Part shown: positions 7,228 to 15,885 of the stretch, piece by piece | Numbering within the stretch: position 1 is the stretch's first letter | Layout: every line of letters starts with the position of its first letter | NCBI RefSeq assembly: GCF_900143085.1 | Contig: NZ_FRCZ01000006.1 | Location: 169,761-233,760, forward strand | Length of the DNA: 64,000 bases | Source: Gracilibacillus kekensis | Lineage (GTDB): Bacteria; Bacillota; Bacilli; Bacillales; Amphibacillaceae | Direction: 5' to 3' | The notes under the pieces: generated by a model | The model's database searches: none | Seen by the model: only the letters and a program-made list of their open reading frames with translations | Told to the model about the DNA's origin: nothing | Position numbers and translations under genes: made by a program

Positions 7228-8451
7228 ATGAACTGGAAATTATTTTTTCAACGGGATTTGAAGTTTGCAAAGAAATTAAAACGGTTACATCATTCTAATG
7301 CAATCTTATTTTTGTTATTAAGTATCACGGGTTTACTACTAGTATCTGCGAGTTTTCGTTCTACCTTTCCTGCGACACGTGTGTGGATCAAATATCTTCA
7401 TATTTGGATAGGGCTTATTAGTATATTGCCCGTATTTTTTTACCTCCCAAAATTCACCAAACACCTTCCAACACTCAGAAAAAGAAAAGATCACCGCATC
7501 AACCTCTACCTTGTGCTCAGTATATTAATAATACTTATAATTTCTGGTGTTATTTTATCTTTTCCAGAAGCAGTGACACCGGTTATTAGTTCTAATGCCT
7601 TACTTATACATGACGTTGCGACATGGATTGGGATTCCTTACGTCATCTATCACAGCATAACCAGAAGTCAATGGTTTAAAAATTTATTAAAAAACTCTAA
7701 AACAATCGAAAATGAAGAACCGATTGTGATTCGAAAAAGTAATCCATTTGTAGGTCGTCGTACTTTTCTTAAATTTGCTGCAGGAGGAATAACAGCAATT
7801 ATTTCAGTCGGCTTATTAGGTAACTGGATACGCTCCTATTTACCAAGTTGGAGCGATGTAAGTAGGACACTTAGCAAAGAAAACGATATGAAGCCAAGAC
7901 CAGAACCACAGCATGATGTTTTATCAGTGGACGGACGTCAAGGAACATTTCGTTATTATACGGTTACGGAAACCCCTACTTTTTCAAATGAAAATTGGTC
8001 TTTATCCATTGAAGGGCTTGTAGACAACAAGATGCATTTCAATTGGCAACAATTTTTGGATTTGAAACGTACGGCACAGTTAAGTGACTTCCATTGCGTA
8101 ACAGGCTGGAGTGTCTATGATGTAACATGGGAGGGCATTCCTTTAAAAGAACTTTTAGACAGTGCAGGTATTCACTCTGCCGCTAAATATGTGAAGTTTT
8201 CCTCAGGCGATGGTGTTTACACGGAAGCCTTATCCCTTGAACAGGCATTGGCGGATGATATTATGGTAGCCGTATTAATTGATGGAGAATTAATTAAGCA
8301 AGAAAATGGTGGACCGGTACGATTAGTCACACCTAAGCACTATGCGTATAAATCGGTAAAATGGTTAACAAAAATTGAATTGCTTGACCATGAGCATATC
8401 GGCTATTGGGTGGAAAGAGGTTATGATCAAAATGCACTTGTTAACAAATAG
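7228..8451 (+). CDS. Cytochrome b-Tat-molybdopterin (sulfite oxidase-like) membrane oxidoreductase
   Basis: A 407-residue fusion. Residues 1-150 form four hydrophobic helices of a cytochrome b561-like bundle with candidate haem-ligand histidines (RLHHSN, YLHIWIG, LIHDVA, IYHSI). Residues about 173-205 hold a twin-arginine motif, GRRTFLKFAAGG, followed by a fifth membrane segment. Residues 240-400 are a sulfite-oxidase/MsrP-type molybdopterin domain with the Moco-ligand cysteine in DFHCVTGWSV, then WEGIPLKELL, KFSSGDGVYTEAL and GGPVRLVTPKHYAYKSVKW. The topology places RR inside the cell and the Moco domain outside, so I infer Sec insertion of helices 1-4 and Tat export of the folded domain. 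Haem b probably passes electrons between quinone and Mo. The substrate is unknown. The ribosome binding site is GAGGGGGG. The gene is alone, with a short-repeat region after it. Confidence 0.8.
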   Translation: MNWKLFFQRDLKFAKKLKRLHHSNAILFLLLSITGLLLVSASFRSTFPATRVWIKYLHIWIGLISILPVFFYLPKFTKHLPTLRKRKDHRINLYLVLSILIILIISGVILSFPEAVTPVISSNALLIHDVATWIGIPYVIYHSITRSQWFKNLLKNSKTIENEEPIVIRKSNPFVGRRTFLKFAAGGITAIISVGLLGNWIRSYLPSWSDVSRTLSKENDMKPRPEPQHDVLSVDGRQGTFRYYTVTETPTFSNENWSLSIEGLVDNKMHFNWQQFLDLKRTAQLSDFHCVTGWSVYDVTWEGIPLKELLDSAGIHSAAKYVKFSSGDGVYTEALSLEQALADDIMVAVLIDGELIKQENGGPVRLVTPKHYAYKSVKWLTKIELLDHEHIGYWVERGYDQNALVNK

Positions 8452-8495
8452 TAATATGTAGCATAACCCAAAAGTCTGCCTGAAACTAGGTGAAG

Positions 8496-8578
8496 AATAA
8501 ACGGACGCAAATTTCCTGACAATTTTTGCTAACAATCAGTAGGAGTTCGACACTGCCACTGATTGAAGTCTCACTATA
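8496..8578 (+). repeat. Short interspersed repeat, family S2
   Basis: Non-coding block containing CGGACG, TTTCCTGA, GCTAACAATCAG and a right end of CACTGATTGAAGTCTCACT. The same ordered motifs recur near 17757-17850 (inverted), 22850-22926, 57868-57917 and, in degraded form, 60270-60318. CAGT...ACTG segments can form a small hairpin. No coding capacity is seen between 8452 and 8697. Confidence 0.55.
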
Positions 8579-8697
8579 TTGCTCTTTGAGTCTGCATGTT
8601 TTTTTTGCAAAAATTCAGGGTATTCTATGGAGAGAAAGTAATGAATATGATTAACTTTTCATAAAGTGTAAAATCTTACTCAAAGGGTGATAAATAA

Positions 8698-9633
8698 ATG
8701 AAGGCAATTGTAATTGAACAATATGGTGGAAAAGAACAACTAAAAATGCAAGAGTTAGAAAAGCCAACACCTGGAGAAAATCAAGTAGTGGTAAAACTTC
8801 ATGCTACTTCGATCAATCCAATTGATTGGAAACTTCGTGAGGGCTACTTACAAGAAATGCTCCCATTTGAATTTCCTATTGTTTTAGGTTGGGATGCAGC
8901 TGGAGTTGTTGATGCAGTTGGAGATGGTGTTGAAGAATTTAAGGTTGGTGACCGTGTATTTGCAAGACCTGATACAACCAATCGTGGCACCTATGCAGAA
9001 TATACTCTTGTAGACGAGAATTTATTAGCGCCAATACCTGATAATATTAGTTTTGAAGAAGCGGCTGCCGTGCCATTAACGGCATTGACGGCTTATCAAT
9101 GTCTCTTTGATTTTGGAGATGTAAAAAAAGGAGATAAGGTTTTATTACATGCAGGGGCAGGCGGTGTTGGTACGTTTGCTATTCAACTTGCCAAACATAA
9201 AGGGGCATATGTCTCTACCACTGCAAGTACAAAAAATATTGACTTTTTACTGTCGCTAGGTGCTGATGAGGTCATTGATTATACAAAACAAGATTTTGAA
9301 GATGAGTTAAAAGATTATGACTTCGTATTGGATGCACTCGGAGGAGATATTCTAGATAAAAGTTTCCATGTGGTACGTGATGGTGGGACGATTGCTTCGA
9401 TAGCTGGTCAACCTAATCAAGAAAAGGCCAAGCAAAAAAATATCAAAGCAGACTTTATTTGGTTAGTGCCAAGAGGTGATCGTTTGAAAGAATTGGCTGA
9501 TTTGTTAGAACAAAACAAATTAAGTGTTACAATTGGGCATCGATTCCCTCTATCTGAAGCAGGTGTTAAACAAGCACATGCGCTAAGTGAAAGTCACCAT
9601 GCTAAAGGGAAAATTGTGATTACTATTGATTAA
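8698..9633 (+). CDS. NADP-dependent oxidoreductase, zinc-free MDR family
   Basis: Medium-chain dehydrogenase/reductase of the quinone oxidoreductase-like group, 311 residues. The GroES-like N-terminal domain (residues 1-120) has the ATSINPIDWKLREG and GWDAAGVVDAVGDGV segments. The Rossmann domain carries LLHAGAGGVGTFAIQLAK (about residues 150-166), the family's NADPH-binding glycine motif. The structural-zinc cysteine cluster of classical alcohol dehydrogenases is absent, consistent with a reductase of quinones or enals. The C terminus has the usual HAKGKIVI. The ribosome binding site AAAGGGTG is 8 bases upstream of the ATG. No operon partner. The physiological substrate cannot be named. Confidence 0.85.
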   Translation: MKAIVIEQYGGKEQLKMQELEKPTPGENQVVVKLHATSINPIDWKLREGYLQEMLPFEFPIVLGWDAAGVVDAVGDGVEEFKVGDRVFARPDTTNRGTYAEYTLVDENLLAPIPDNISFEEAAAVPLTALTAYQCLFDFGDVKKGDKVLLHAGAGGVGTFAIQLAKHKGAYVSTTASTKNIDFLLSLGADEVIDYTKQDFEDELKDYDFVLDALGGDILDKSFHVVRDGGTIASIAGQPNQEKAKQKNIKADFIWLVPRGDRLKELADLLEQNKLSVTIGHRFPLSEAGVKQAHALSESHHAKGKIVITID

Positions 9634-9651
9634 TGATTAGCTGATAAGAGA

Positions 9652-10242
9652 TAGTGACAAAAGAATTTTATAATGAGTAATATCCAAACGATTTGAACTT
9701 TGATCGTTTGGATTTTTGTGCGCATAAGCAGGATTATACGACACTATTGTAGTGGTATTATGAGATGTTATATGTGCTTTGCAACCGCTTCGGCTTGTCG
9801 GCTTCCCTTTCCTCGGGTTTTTCTCCTCAGCTAACTTTTTAAGCAAAGGGCGCTTAAAAAGTGGATCTTCGGATAAAAACATCCCGCAGGAGTAGAAGCC
9901 GACGCCTGCGCTTTTTTATATTCTACAACTCAAGCAAGAATAAACATGTTGGCGTTCTTCACTTTTTACCATCAAATTATTATTAGATTATTTATCATTG
10001 TTATTAATTTAAGCTGATTTATTGTCTAATAGTAACCATCCAAAATATTAGCATTTGCAATAGTTGTAGAGTCTCACTAAGCGTAGGCGGCCACTTCCAC
10101 TCCTAAGGAAAAAGCCCATGGAAAGGGAAGTGGGCAAGCCGAAGCGGTTTTTACGCACACAAATCATTTCATAATTACCAACTAGAGTTGTGTCGTATAA
10201 TCCTTCTATTACGCAACAATGCATTTTAAATCGCACGAATGT
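9652..10242. repeat. Mirrored double-hairpin element, copy A
   Basis: About 590 bp between genes without believable coding. It opens with GACAAAAG and an ATCCAAACGA/TCGTTTGGAT hairpin (9682-9712). Hairpin H1 follows (9784-9911, from ACCGCTTCGGCTTG to the mirrored GCCTGCG), then a spacer of about 170 bp, then H2 (10081-10151), an inverted and shorter version of H1. H2 here lacks the inner GATCCAC...GTTAGC arm found in other copies. Variable stems are paired within each hairpin: GTCGGCTTC with GAAGCCGAC in H1, CCACTT with AAGTGG in H2. The outer ends (TATACGACAC on the left, GTGTCGTATA on the right) are also inverted repeats. Other copies are at 39.6, 57.6 and 61.3 kb. Confidence 0.8.
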
Positions 10243-10382
10243 GAAGTTAAGAAAAATATTTATGTTCCCAATAGCTCTACTTTACATACAAGTATCTTTC
10301 TATTAATTCTTAAAGTGTATCAACGATAAAAAAACTAAAATATGGTAAAATAATTGCAAACTAGACAGAAAGGTGTTTCATA

Positions 10383-10913
10383 TTGTCCCAACAATTAAAA
10401 TATAAAATATATCGAATCGTATTATGGTTAATCTTTATCTGCTATCTTTTGATTAGTTCTTTTCTGTTAATCTTTGAAAGAATAATTGTTAGAATCAGTG
10501 ACTATTTCAATGGGATAGAAGGTAATCGATATCACACTACTATTTCTGAAGATACATCTCTTGTAGAATCTTTTTGGTATAATGCTAATCTAGTTCCATT
10601 TAACAACACTTATCATTATTTAACAGGGAGTGATTATTTTTCCTTGGTCGTTATCTTTAATAATATAATCGGAAATATATTAGTCTTTCTTCCATTAGGA
10701 TTACTTCTGCCATTATTGTTTCAGACATATCGTAAGTTCTCTAAACTATTAGTAACTGTAACAGTTTTAACAGTTTTGGTAGAGGTAATGCAAATTTCAT
10801 TACGAATCGGCCAATTCGATGTAGACGACATTATTCTAAATGTTGTTGGAGGAGTAATTGGATATTTGTTTTTTAGAGTAATGTTGATTGTACATGCAAA
10901 GCTCCAAATGTAA
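10383..10913 (+). CDS. VanZ family membrane protein
   Basis: 176-residue protein with four predicted helices, matching VanZ-like proteins (PF04892). The conserved signature is present: NLVPF in the first loop, then NIIGNILVFLPLGLLLP (about residues 97-113), then EVMQISLRIGQFDVDDIILNVVGGVIGY (about residues 134-161), with the acidic DVDD that is characteristic of the family. VanZ gives low-level teicoplanin resistance in enterococci; most chromosomal homologues have no assigned role. The start is TTG at 10383 with GAAAGGTG 8 bases upstream. The gene is isolated, just downstream of repeat copy A. Confidence 0.85.
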   Translation: MSQQLKYKIYRIVLWLIFICYLLISSFLLIFERIIVRISDYFNGIEGNRYHTTISEDTSLVESFWYNANLVPFNNTYHYLTGSDYFSLVVIFNNIIGNILVFLPLGLLLPLLFQTYRKFSKLLVTVTVLTVLVEVMQISLRIGQFDVDDIILNVVGGVIGYLFFRVMLIVHAKLQM

Positions 10914-11004
10914 TCCTTTCGCCTATTCTTTCTTGAAATACTTACACCTGATTTAGGCAAATGCATACGATAGAAATATAGGACGGAAGAAAGGAGAAGT
11001 TAAA

Positions 11005-11499
11005 TTGCATTACAATCCTTATCATCAATGGTATCCAACAATGCCTCAACAAGGGAACTACCAAACCGGTGCCCCTAGTCAACATGTTCATGACTTTGGA
11101 AAGCAACCATTTGTATTGAATATTGATCAAGCAACAAAACAAAATAATACGTTTCGTACAGCAATATGGACAGGAGATCATTTACAGGTAACATTAATGT
11201 GTATCGGCATAGGGGAAGATATTGGATTAGAGTCGCATCCACATACGGATCAATTTTTGCGTGTCGAACAAGGTCAAGGTCTGGTTCTGATGGGGGACAG
11301 GAGTGATCATTTAGATTTTCAACAATTTGTTTGCGATGACTTTGCAGTAATGGTCCCTGCTGGCAAATGGCATAATATTATCAATACCGGCCATGAACCA
11401 CTGAAACTTTACTCGATCTATGCACCGCCAGAACACCCATTTGGCACAGTTCATCCAACAAAAGCAATGGCGATGTCAGCTGAACATCATCACTCTTAA
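11005..11499 (+). CDS. Cupin-domain protein
   Basis: 164-residue single-domain cupin. Motif 1 is HPHTDQFLRVEQGQG (about residues 77-91), with the metal-binding His-x-His and Gln/Glu positions; motif 2 is VPAGKWHNIIN (about residues 116-126). The N terminus is rich in Tyr, Pro, Gln and His (HYNPYHQWYP), and the C terminus ends EHHHS, giving His clusters at both ends. No signal peptide. The start is TTG at 11005 with AAGGAG 8 bases upstream. Closest in general form to mannose-6-phosphate isomerase-like cupins of unknown function found in spore formers. The reaction cannot be predicted. Confidence 0.8.
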   Translation: MHYNPYHQWYPTMPQQGNYQTGAPSQHVHDFGKQPFVLNIDQATKQNNTFRTAIWTGDHLQVTLMCIGIGEDIGLESHPHTDQFLRVEQGQGLVLMGDRSDHLDFQQFVCDDFAVMVPAGKWHNIINTGHEPLKLYSIYAPPEHPFGTVHPTKAMAMSAEHHHS

Positions 11500-11504
11500 T
11501 AACA

Positions 11505-11543
11505 AAAAGGGAAACTCATTAGTTTGGTATGAGTTTCCCTTTT
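11505..11543. terminator. Bidirectional Rho-independent terminator
   Basis: A perfect 15-bp stem, AAAAGGGAAACTCAT (11505-11519) with its complement at 11529-11543, between the convergent cupin and ASCH genes. Confidence 0.9.
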
Positions 11544-11550
11544 ATATTAA

Positions 11551-11901
11551 TTAACTATCTATTTTGCTGAATTCGTGAACCCACACTTTCATTTTAGCGG
11601 CCCAAGGCATTCCTGGATGCATTGCTAAAATAGATTGTTTGTAGTCTTCAAGGTTTGTGAACCCTTCCTTTTGCGCATCTTGATCCGTCAACTCACCGAG
11701 TGTTTGCTGATAGACATCATCTATTCTGAATTTTTGATTTTCTAATACCATTATTTCTCCGATATCAGCATAACGTCCATTACGTCTAGTTGCCGTCTTT
11801 TTTCCTTCCAATGCTTTATTCACATCAGTTGGAACCGTGATCAAACGATCAATCGTACACGTTTTTGGAGGTAATGCTGCATTTGATTGTTCATTATTCA
11901 T
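11551..11901 (-). CDS. ASCH-domain protein
   Basis: 116-residue cytoplasmic protein of the ASCH superfamily (PUA-related fold). The signature is visible: an N-terminal strand TIDRLITVP, the GKKTATRRNGRYADIGE motif (about residues 32-48) and the DVYQQTLGELTDQDAQKEGF stretch. Length and motifs match the YqfB/ASCH group, of which some members bind RNA or hydrolyse modified nucleosides. I take the ATG at 11901, which has AAGGTG about 7 bases upstream; 24 extra codons upstream are basic and not family-like. The gene stands alone, convergent with the cupin gene. Confidence 0.8.
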   Translation of the reverse strand: MNNEQSNAALPPKTCTIDRLITVPTDVNKALEGKKTATRRNGRYADIGEIMVLENQKFRIDDVYQQTLGELTDQDAQKEGFTNLEDYKQSILAMHPGMPWAAKMKVWVHEFSKIDS

Positions 11902-12125
11902 ACGATACACCTTACCTTTCTCTTTCCATTTTACCTTTTTTTGATGGCAGTCAACAAGCATTATAATTCTCAATAGTAAAAACTAATAAGAGTAATGTCA
12001 ATTTCGTGGCGTTTTGTAACTTTCCAAGAAAAGGTGAACAAACAGATCATAAATATTAGTAGTTTACGGTGATAGTAATTAGGATAAAAAGAATTATAAG
12101 TAGACATATTATCAGAGGTGAACAT

Positions 12126-13235
12126 ATGAAAAAGTGGTCAGTCGCTATTTTTTTAGTGCTCTTCATTATCAGTGCTTGTTCGTCAAACCAAAATCAAGAA
12201 TCTCAAGAGGAAGAACAAGATGATACAGGTGTAGAGGATAGTCAACCAGTAGGTGAGAAAAGTTCGAAAACAGATTTAACCGTATTGGCAGACAATTTAG
12301 ATGTTCCATGGTCGATTACCAAACATGAAAACGCCTTTTATATAACGGAGAGACCCGGTGGAATAGTGAAAATTGAAAATGAAGAAATGGAAAGACAAAC
12401 TATTTCCTTGAAAAAGGACCAATCCGATGCAGCTGAAGCAGGTTTATTAGGATTTGTTCTAGCTTCTGATTTTTCTGAATCGAATTTAGCGTATGGATAC
12501 TACACATACGAAAGTGAATCCGGTCAATTTAACAGGGTGGTGACACTTCGGTTATCAAGCGATGGTTGGCAAGAGGAAGAGGTGCTAATCGATGAGATAC
12601 CTAGTGGCACCTATCATCATGGTGGGAGATTGGAAATAGGTCCTGATGATAAATTATATGTGACAACAGGCGATGCCTCAAATGCAGAAATTGCTCAGGA
12701 TCTAAATTCGCTGGGAGGTAAAATTCTCAGAATGGATTTAGACGGCTCTATTCCGGAAGATAATCCTGATCCTGATTCCTATGTTTATAGTTATGGGCAT
12801 CGAAATCCACAAGGGGTTGCATGGACTCCCTCGGGCGAACTTTATGCTAGTGAACATGGAAACAGTGCAAATGATGAAATCAATAAAATTGAGGCTGGTG
12901 GAAACTATGGCTGGCCAATCATTGAGGGTAATCAAGAACAAGAAAATATGGTTTCACCGCTTTTTACTTCTGGAGATGACACGACTTGGGCACCATCTGG
13001 CATGTCTTATTCAGAAGAAAAATTATATGTCGCAGCGTTGAGTGGGACTGCAGTTTTAGAGTTTGATCTAGAGACGAATCAATATAAAGAAGTTGTAACG
13101 GGATTAGGTAGAATTCGCGACGTTGCGATTGAAGATGATTACCTTTATTTCATTAGTAATAATACGGACGGAAGAGGTTCAGCTGAAGCGAACGATGATA
13201 AGTTATATAGAATCGCGATGTCAGAGTTAGATTAA
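12126..13235 (+). CDS. PQQ-dependent sugar dehydrogenase-like lipoprotein
   Basis: 369-residue exported lipoprotein. Residues 1-20 form a signal peptide ending in lipobox IISAC, so the Cys would be lipidated. A low-complexity Glu/Gln/Asp linker follows, then a six-bladed propeller of the glucose/sorbosone dehydrogenase family (PF07995). Diagnostic stretches are NLDVPWSITKHENAFYITERPG (blade 1), TYHHGGRLEIGPDDKLYVTTGD with the HHGG catalytic-type histidine, SYGHRNPQG, and ASEHGNSANDEINKIEAGGNYGWP. The family oxidises aldoses with PQQ as cofactor; no PQQ synthesis genes are seen here. The ATG at 12126 follows GAGGTG. Monocistronic. Confidence 0.85.
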   Translation: MKKWSVAIFLVLFIISACSSNQNQESQEEEQDDTGVEDSQPVGEKSSKTDLTVLADNLDVPWSITKHENAFYITERPGGIVKIENEEMERQTISLKKDQSDAAEAGLLGFVLASDFSESNLAYGYYTYESESGQFNRVVTLRLSSDGWQEEEVLIDEIPSGTYHHGGRLEIGPDDKLYVTTGDASNAEIAQDLNSLGGKILRMDLDGSIPEDNPDPDSYVYSYGHRNPQGVAWTPSGELYASEHGNSANDEINKIEAGGNYGWPIIEGNQEQENMVSPLFTSGDDTTWAPSGMSYSEEKLYVAALSGTAVLEFDLETNQYKEVVTGLGRIRDVAIEDDYLYFISNNTDGRGSAEANDDKLYRIAMSELD

Positions 13236-13328
13236 TCTGCGAAATAAGTTCCAACCTATATTAAAAAAGTAGAATCGGAACTTACATCGCATTTCATAAG
13301 AATTACCATAGACATTACAATAGATAAA

Positions 13329-13451
13329 CTATTTATGTTTATGCGACATATTTTTTAATAGTCGCTTTCCTTCTTCTGTTAAATATACATTTTTATCATT
13401 TAACAACTTCCTCGCCAAATTTCCTGTCATTGGTTTCGTGTTATTTGACAA
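13329..13451 (-). CDS. Small basic protein, 40 residues, unknown
   Basis: TTG start at 13451 preceded by GAGGGGGG at 7-8 bases, an excellent ribosome binding site. The 40-residue product is basic (SNNTKPMTGNLARKL, then LTEEGKRLLKNMSHKHK), with no membrane segment and a predicted helical C-terminal half. I do not recognise a family. The surroundings (13236-13328 and 13452-13649) hold no other gene that I can support. The strong start signal is the main support; conservation has not been tested. Confidence 0.45.
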   Translation of the reverse strand: MSNNTKPMTGNLARKLLNDKNVYLTEEGKRLLKNMSHKHK

Positions 13452-13649
13452 TTTTATTCCCCCCTCATTTGTAGCTACTACTAATTTATGTACAACCCAT
13501 TCGAACGGCAAGAGTCAACTATACCGAGTACTTCGTGGAAATATGTAACTATTATTAAGTTAACGACGACAAATCATTAAAGGGTGGAGGTTAATGCCTA
13601 CATCTAAATTAGGAGTAACGCAAATACGTTACGATGGGAGCTTGCTAGC

Positions 13650-14234
13650 ATGAAAAAAATAATGGTACTGCTTTTTATTGGAATAATTGCAAGTTTGTTT
13701 GTTAACCCTTCCATAACTCATGCATGTTCGTGTGTCATGCCACCAGAAGTAGAAGAGGCTCTGGAACAAGCGGATGCAGTGTTCACTGGAGAAGTAGCAG
13801 ATATAAAAGAAAAGAAAGCGAAGGATGGGTATCCATATAAGTCTGTTACTTTTCAAGTTACTGGAATATGGAAAGGTATAGACGCTAACGAGTTATCAAT
13901 AGATACAGGTCTTGGTGGAGGAGATTGTGGCTTTGAATTTCAGAAAGGAAAGGAATATCTCGTGTATGCGAATAAGTCGGATTTTTATGGAACAGACAAT
14001 CTTCATACCACTATATGTAGTCGTACAAATACACTTCAGCTAAGTAAAGAAGATTTAACTATTTTGAACGAACAAACGAATTCTCTTTCCGTACCAGAAG
14101 AAATTAATTCCAAAAAAGATCCGGAACAAAAGAATCCTCTTCAACAGAATACAAATCATTGGCCTGCCATCATTGGCGTGTCCTCTCTAATTATACTTGC
14201 TTTCCTAGGGGTTTTTCTAAAAAGAATGAGATAA
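13650..14234 (+). CDS. TIMP/NTR-like surface protein
   Basis: 194-residue exported and membrane-anchored protein. A signal peptide (residues 1-25, ending THA) precedes a mature N terminus of CSC (residues 26-28), the hallmark of tissue-inhibitor-of-metalloproteinase and other NTR-domain proteins, where the first cysteine must be exposed. The domain runs to about residue 140 with further cysteines in GDCGF and TICSR, fitting two disulfides, and with ADAVFTGEVADIKEKK and VWKG-like strands. A Lys/Gln/Asn-rich linker (about 145-170), one membrane helix (172-189) and KRMR anchor it outside the cell. A bacterial TIMP-like fold is established; protease inhibition by bacterial members is not. It has GGGAG 10 bases before the ATG. 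Confidence 0.75.
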   Translation: MKKIMVLLFIGIIASLFVNPSITHACSCVMPPEVEEALEQADAVFTGEVADIKEKKAKDGYPYKSVTFQVTGIWKGIDANELSIDTGLGGGDCGFEFQKGKEYLVYANKSDFYGTDNLHTTICSRTNTLQLSKEDLTILNEQTNSLSVPEEINSKKDPEQKNPLQQNTNHWPAIIGVSSLIILAFLGVFLKRMR

Positions 14235-14368
14235 AGAGTATTAAAAGGTATCGATTGGTAACGCAAAATCTTCTGTTATAATATTCATAAATAAATTAAT
14301 TTTGCATGCTACTATTTTTAATTGGAATAATAGTAATAAATATGAGTTGCGGATCGAAAGGAGATTGT

Positions 14369-15829
14369 ATGACAAAATCTACTGGATGGAACTTAGATAA
14401 CAGTTATCAACGATTGCCAGGCTTTTTTTATTCGAGAGTGAGTCCAACAGCAGTTAAAGCACCATCATTGATCAGGCTAAACGAGTCATTAGCAAAAGAA
14501 CTTGGCTTAAATATAGAGGAATTAAGACAGAGTCCAGATATATTTGCAGGCAATCAACTCCCACAAGGAAGTATTCCGATTGCACAAGCATATGCCGGTC
14601 ACCAATTTGCTAATTTCACTATGCTAGGTGATGGCAGGGCAATTTTATTAGGAGAGCAAATAACACCGACAAAAAAACGTGTCGATATTCAATTAAAGGG
14701 ATCTGGAAAAACGCCATATTCACGAGGTGGGGATGGACGTGCAGCCTTAGGACCGATGTTGCGGGAATATATCATGAGTGAAGCTATGCATGGGTTAAAG
14801 ATACCGACGAATCGTAGTTTAGCGGTTGCTACTACAGGTGAATCTGTTCAACGTGAAGTTGATTTCCCCGGAGCCATTGTTACGAGAGTGTCGGCGAGTC
14901 ATTTGCGAGTAGGTACCTTTCAATATGCAAGGCAGTGGGGCACGAGTGAGGATTTACAAGCATTAGCCGATTACGCAATTGATCGCCATTTTCCGCATAT
15001 AAAAGAAGATGACAATCGATATTTGTCATTATTAAAAGAAGTGAGCAAAAGACAAGCCGATTTGATTGCGAAATGGCAATTGGTCGGATTTATACATGGC
15101 GTGATGAATACCGATAATATGACGATTAGCGGTGAAACGATTGATTATGGTCCATGTGCTTTTTTGAATACGTATGATAAAAGTACTGTTTTTAGTTCGA
15201 TTGATATCCAAGGGCGCTATGCATATGGTAATCAGCCCGACATCGGTGGCTGGAACTTAGCGCGTTTTGCTGAAGCAATCCTGATTTTAATTGATGACGA
15301 TGAACAGAAAGCAATTCCTTTAGCCAAAGCAGTAATTGAGGAATATGTAGCGTTATATGACCAGAATTATTTGAATGGCATGCGTAAAAAACTGGGTATT
15401 TTTAATGAAAATGAAGATGATGCAGTCTTGATAAGGCGATTATTAGACTTAATGGAACAACATAAAGCGGACTTTACGAATACATTTAGAGCTTTAACCT
15501 TGGATCAATTTGATAATAATATACGTCTCTTCCAGTCAAAAGCATTTACTCAGTGGTATCAACAATGGCAAGACAGGTTAGAAGGGCAAAAAAAAGAGTC
15601 GAAAGAACAAATTCAGCAATTAATGCGTGATCACAACCCTTCCATTATTCCGAGAAACCATAGAGTTGAGGAAGCAATCGAAGCAGCAGTTAATGAAGGA
15701 GATTACGATGTGATGGATCAACTGTTAGCGGTTCTATCTAACCCTTATGCATATATAGCTGATCAGGAAGCCTATAGCATCGTACCACCAGATAGTGACG
15801 ACAATTATCAGACCTTTTGTGGGACGTAA
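14369..15829 (+). CDS. selO: Protein adenylyltransferase SelO
   Basis: 486-residue pseudokinase-fold enzyme of the SelO/YdiU family that transfers AMP from ATP to Ser, Thr or Tyr of target proteins. Conserved blocks are [22 protein letters not shown] (about residues 68-89), [27 protein letters not shown] (the nucleotide-binding region), TTGESVQRE and [22 protein letters not shown] (metal-binding Asn/Asp). The protein ends TFCGT: the near-terminal Cys sits where animal SelO has selenocysteine. The ATG at 14369 has AAAGGAG six bases upstream; the 21 codons before it in frame are hydrophobic and lack family similarity. Followed by a strong terminator. Confidence 0.93.
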   Translation: MTKSTGWNLDNSYQRLPGFFYSRVSPTAVKAPSLIRLNESLAKELGLNIEELRQSPDIFAGNQLPQGSIPIAQAYAGHQFANFTMLGDGRAILLGEQITPTKKRVDIQLKGSGKTPYSRGGDGRAALGPMLREYIMSEAMHGLKIPTNRSLAVATTGESVQREVDFPGAIVTRVSASHLRVGTFQYARQWGTSEDLQALADYAIDRHFPHIKEDDNRYLSLLKEVSKRQADLIAKWQLVGFIHGVMNTDNMTISGETIDYGPCAFLNTYDKSTVFSSIDIQGRYAYGNQPDIGGWNLARFAEAILILIDDDEQKAIPLAKAVIEEYVALYDQNYLNGMRKKLGIFNENEDDAVLIRRLLDLMEQHKADFTNTFRALTLDQFDNNIRLFQSKAFTQWYQQWQDRLEGQKKESKEQIQQLMRDHNPSIIPRNHRVEEAIEAAVNEGDYDVMDQLLAVLSNPYAYIADQEAYSIVPPDSDDNYQTFCGT

Positions 15830-15835
15830 AATAAG

Positions 15836-15870
15836 AATGAGCATCGATAACTAATTGATGCTCATTTTCT
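15836..15870 (+). terminator. Rho-independent terminator of selO
   Basis: AATGAGCATC (15836-15845) pairs with GATGCTCATT (15857-15866), followed by TTCTATTT. Confidence 0.8.
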
Positions 15871-15885
15871 ATTTAATAGTAAGAA

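Noticed and set aside
9637-9882. 81-codon minus-strand ORF in repeat copy A
   Set aside because: It lies within the hairpin element; the frame is not kept in the other copies, and there is no start signal.
10048-10236. 62-codon minus-strand ORF in repeat copy A
   Set aside because: Same repeat element, no family, no start signal, frame broken in copies B, C and D.
9652-10242. Insertion sequence remnant
   Set aside because: The double-hairpin elements have no transposase fragment in any frame and no visible target duplications; I treat them as non-coding structured repeats.
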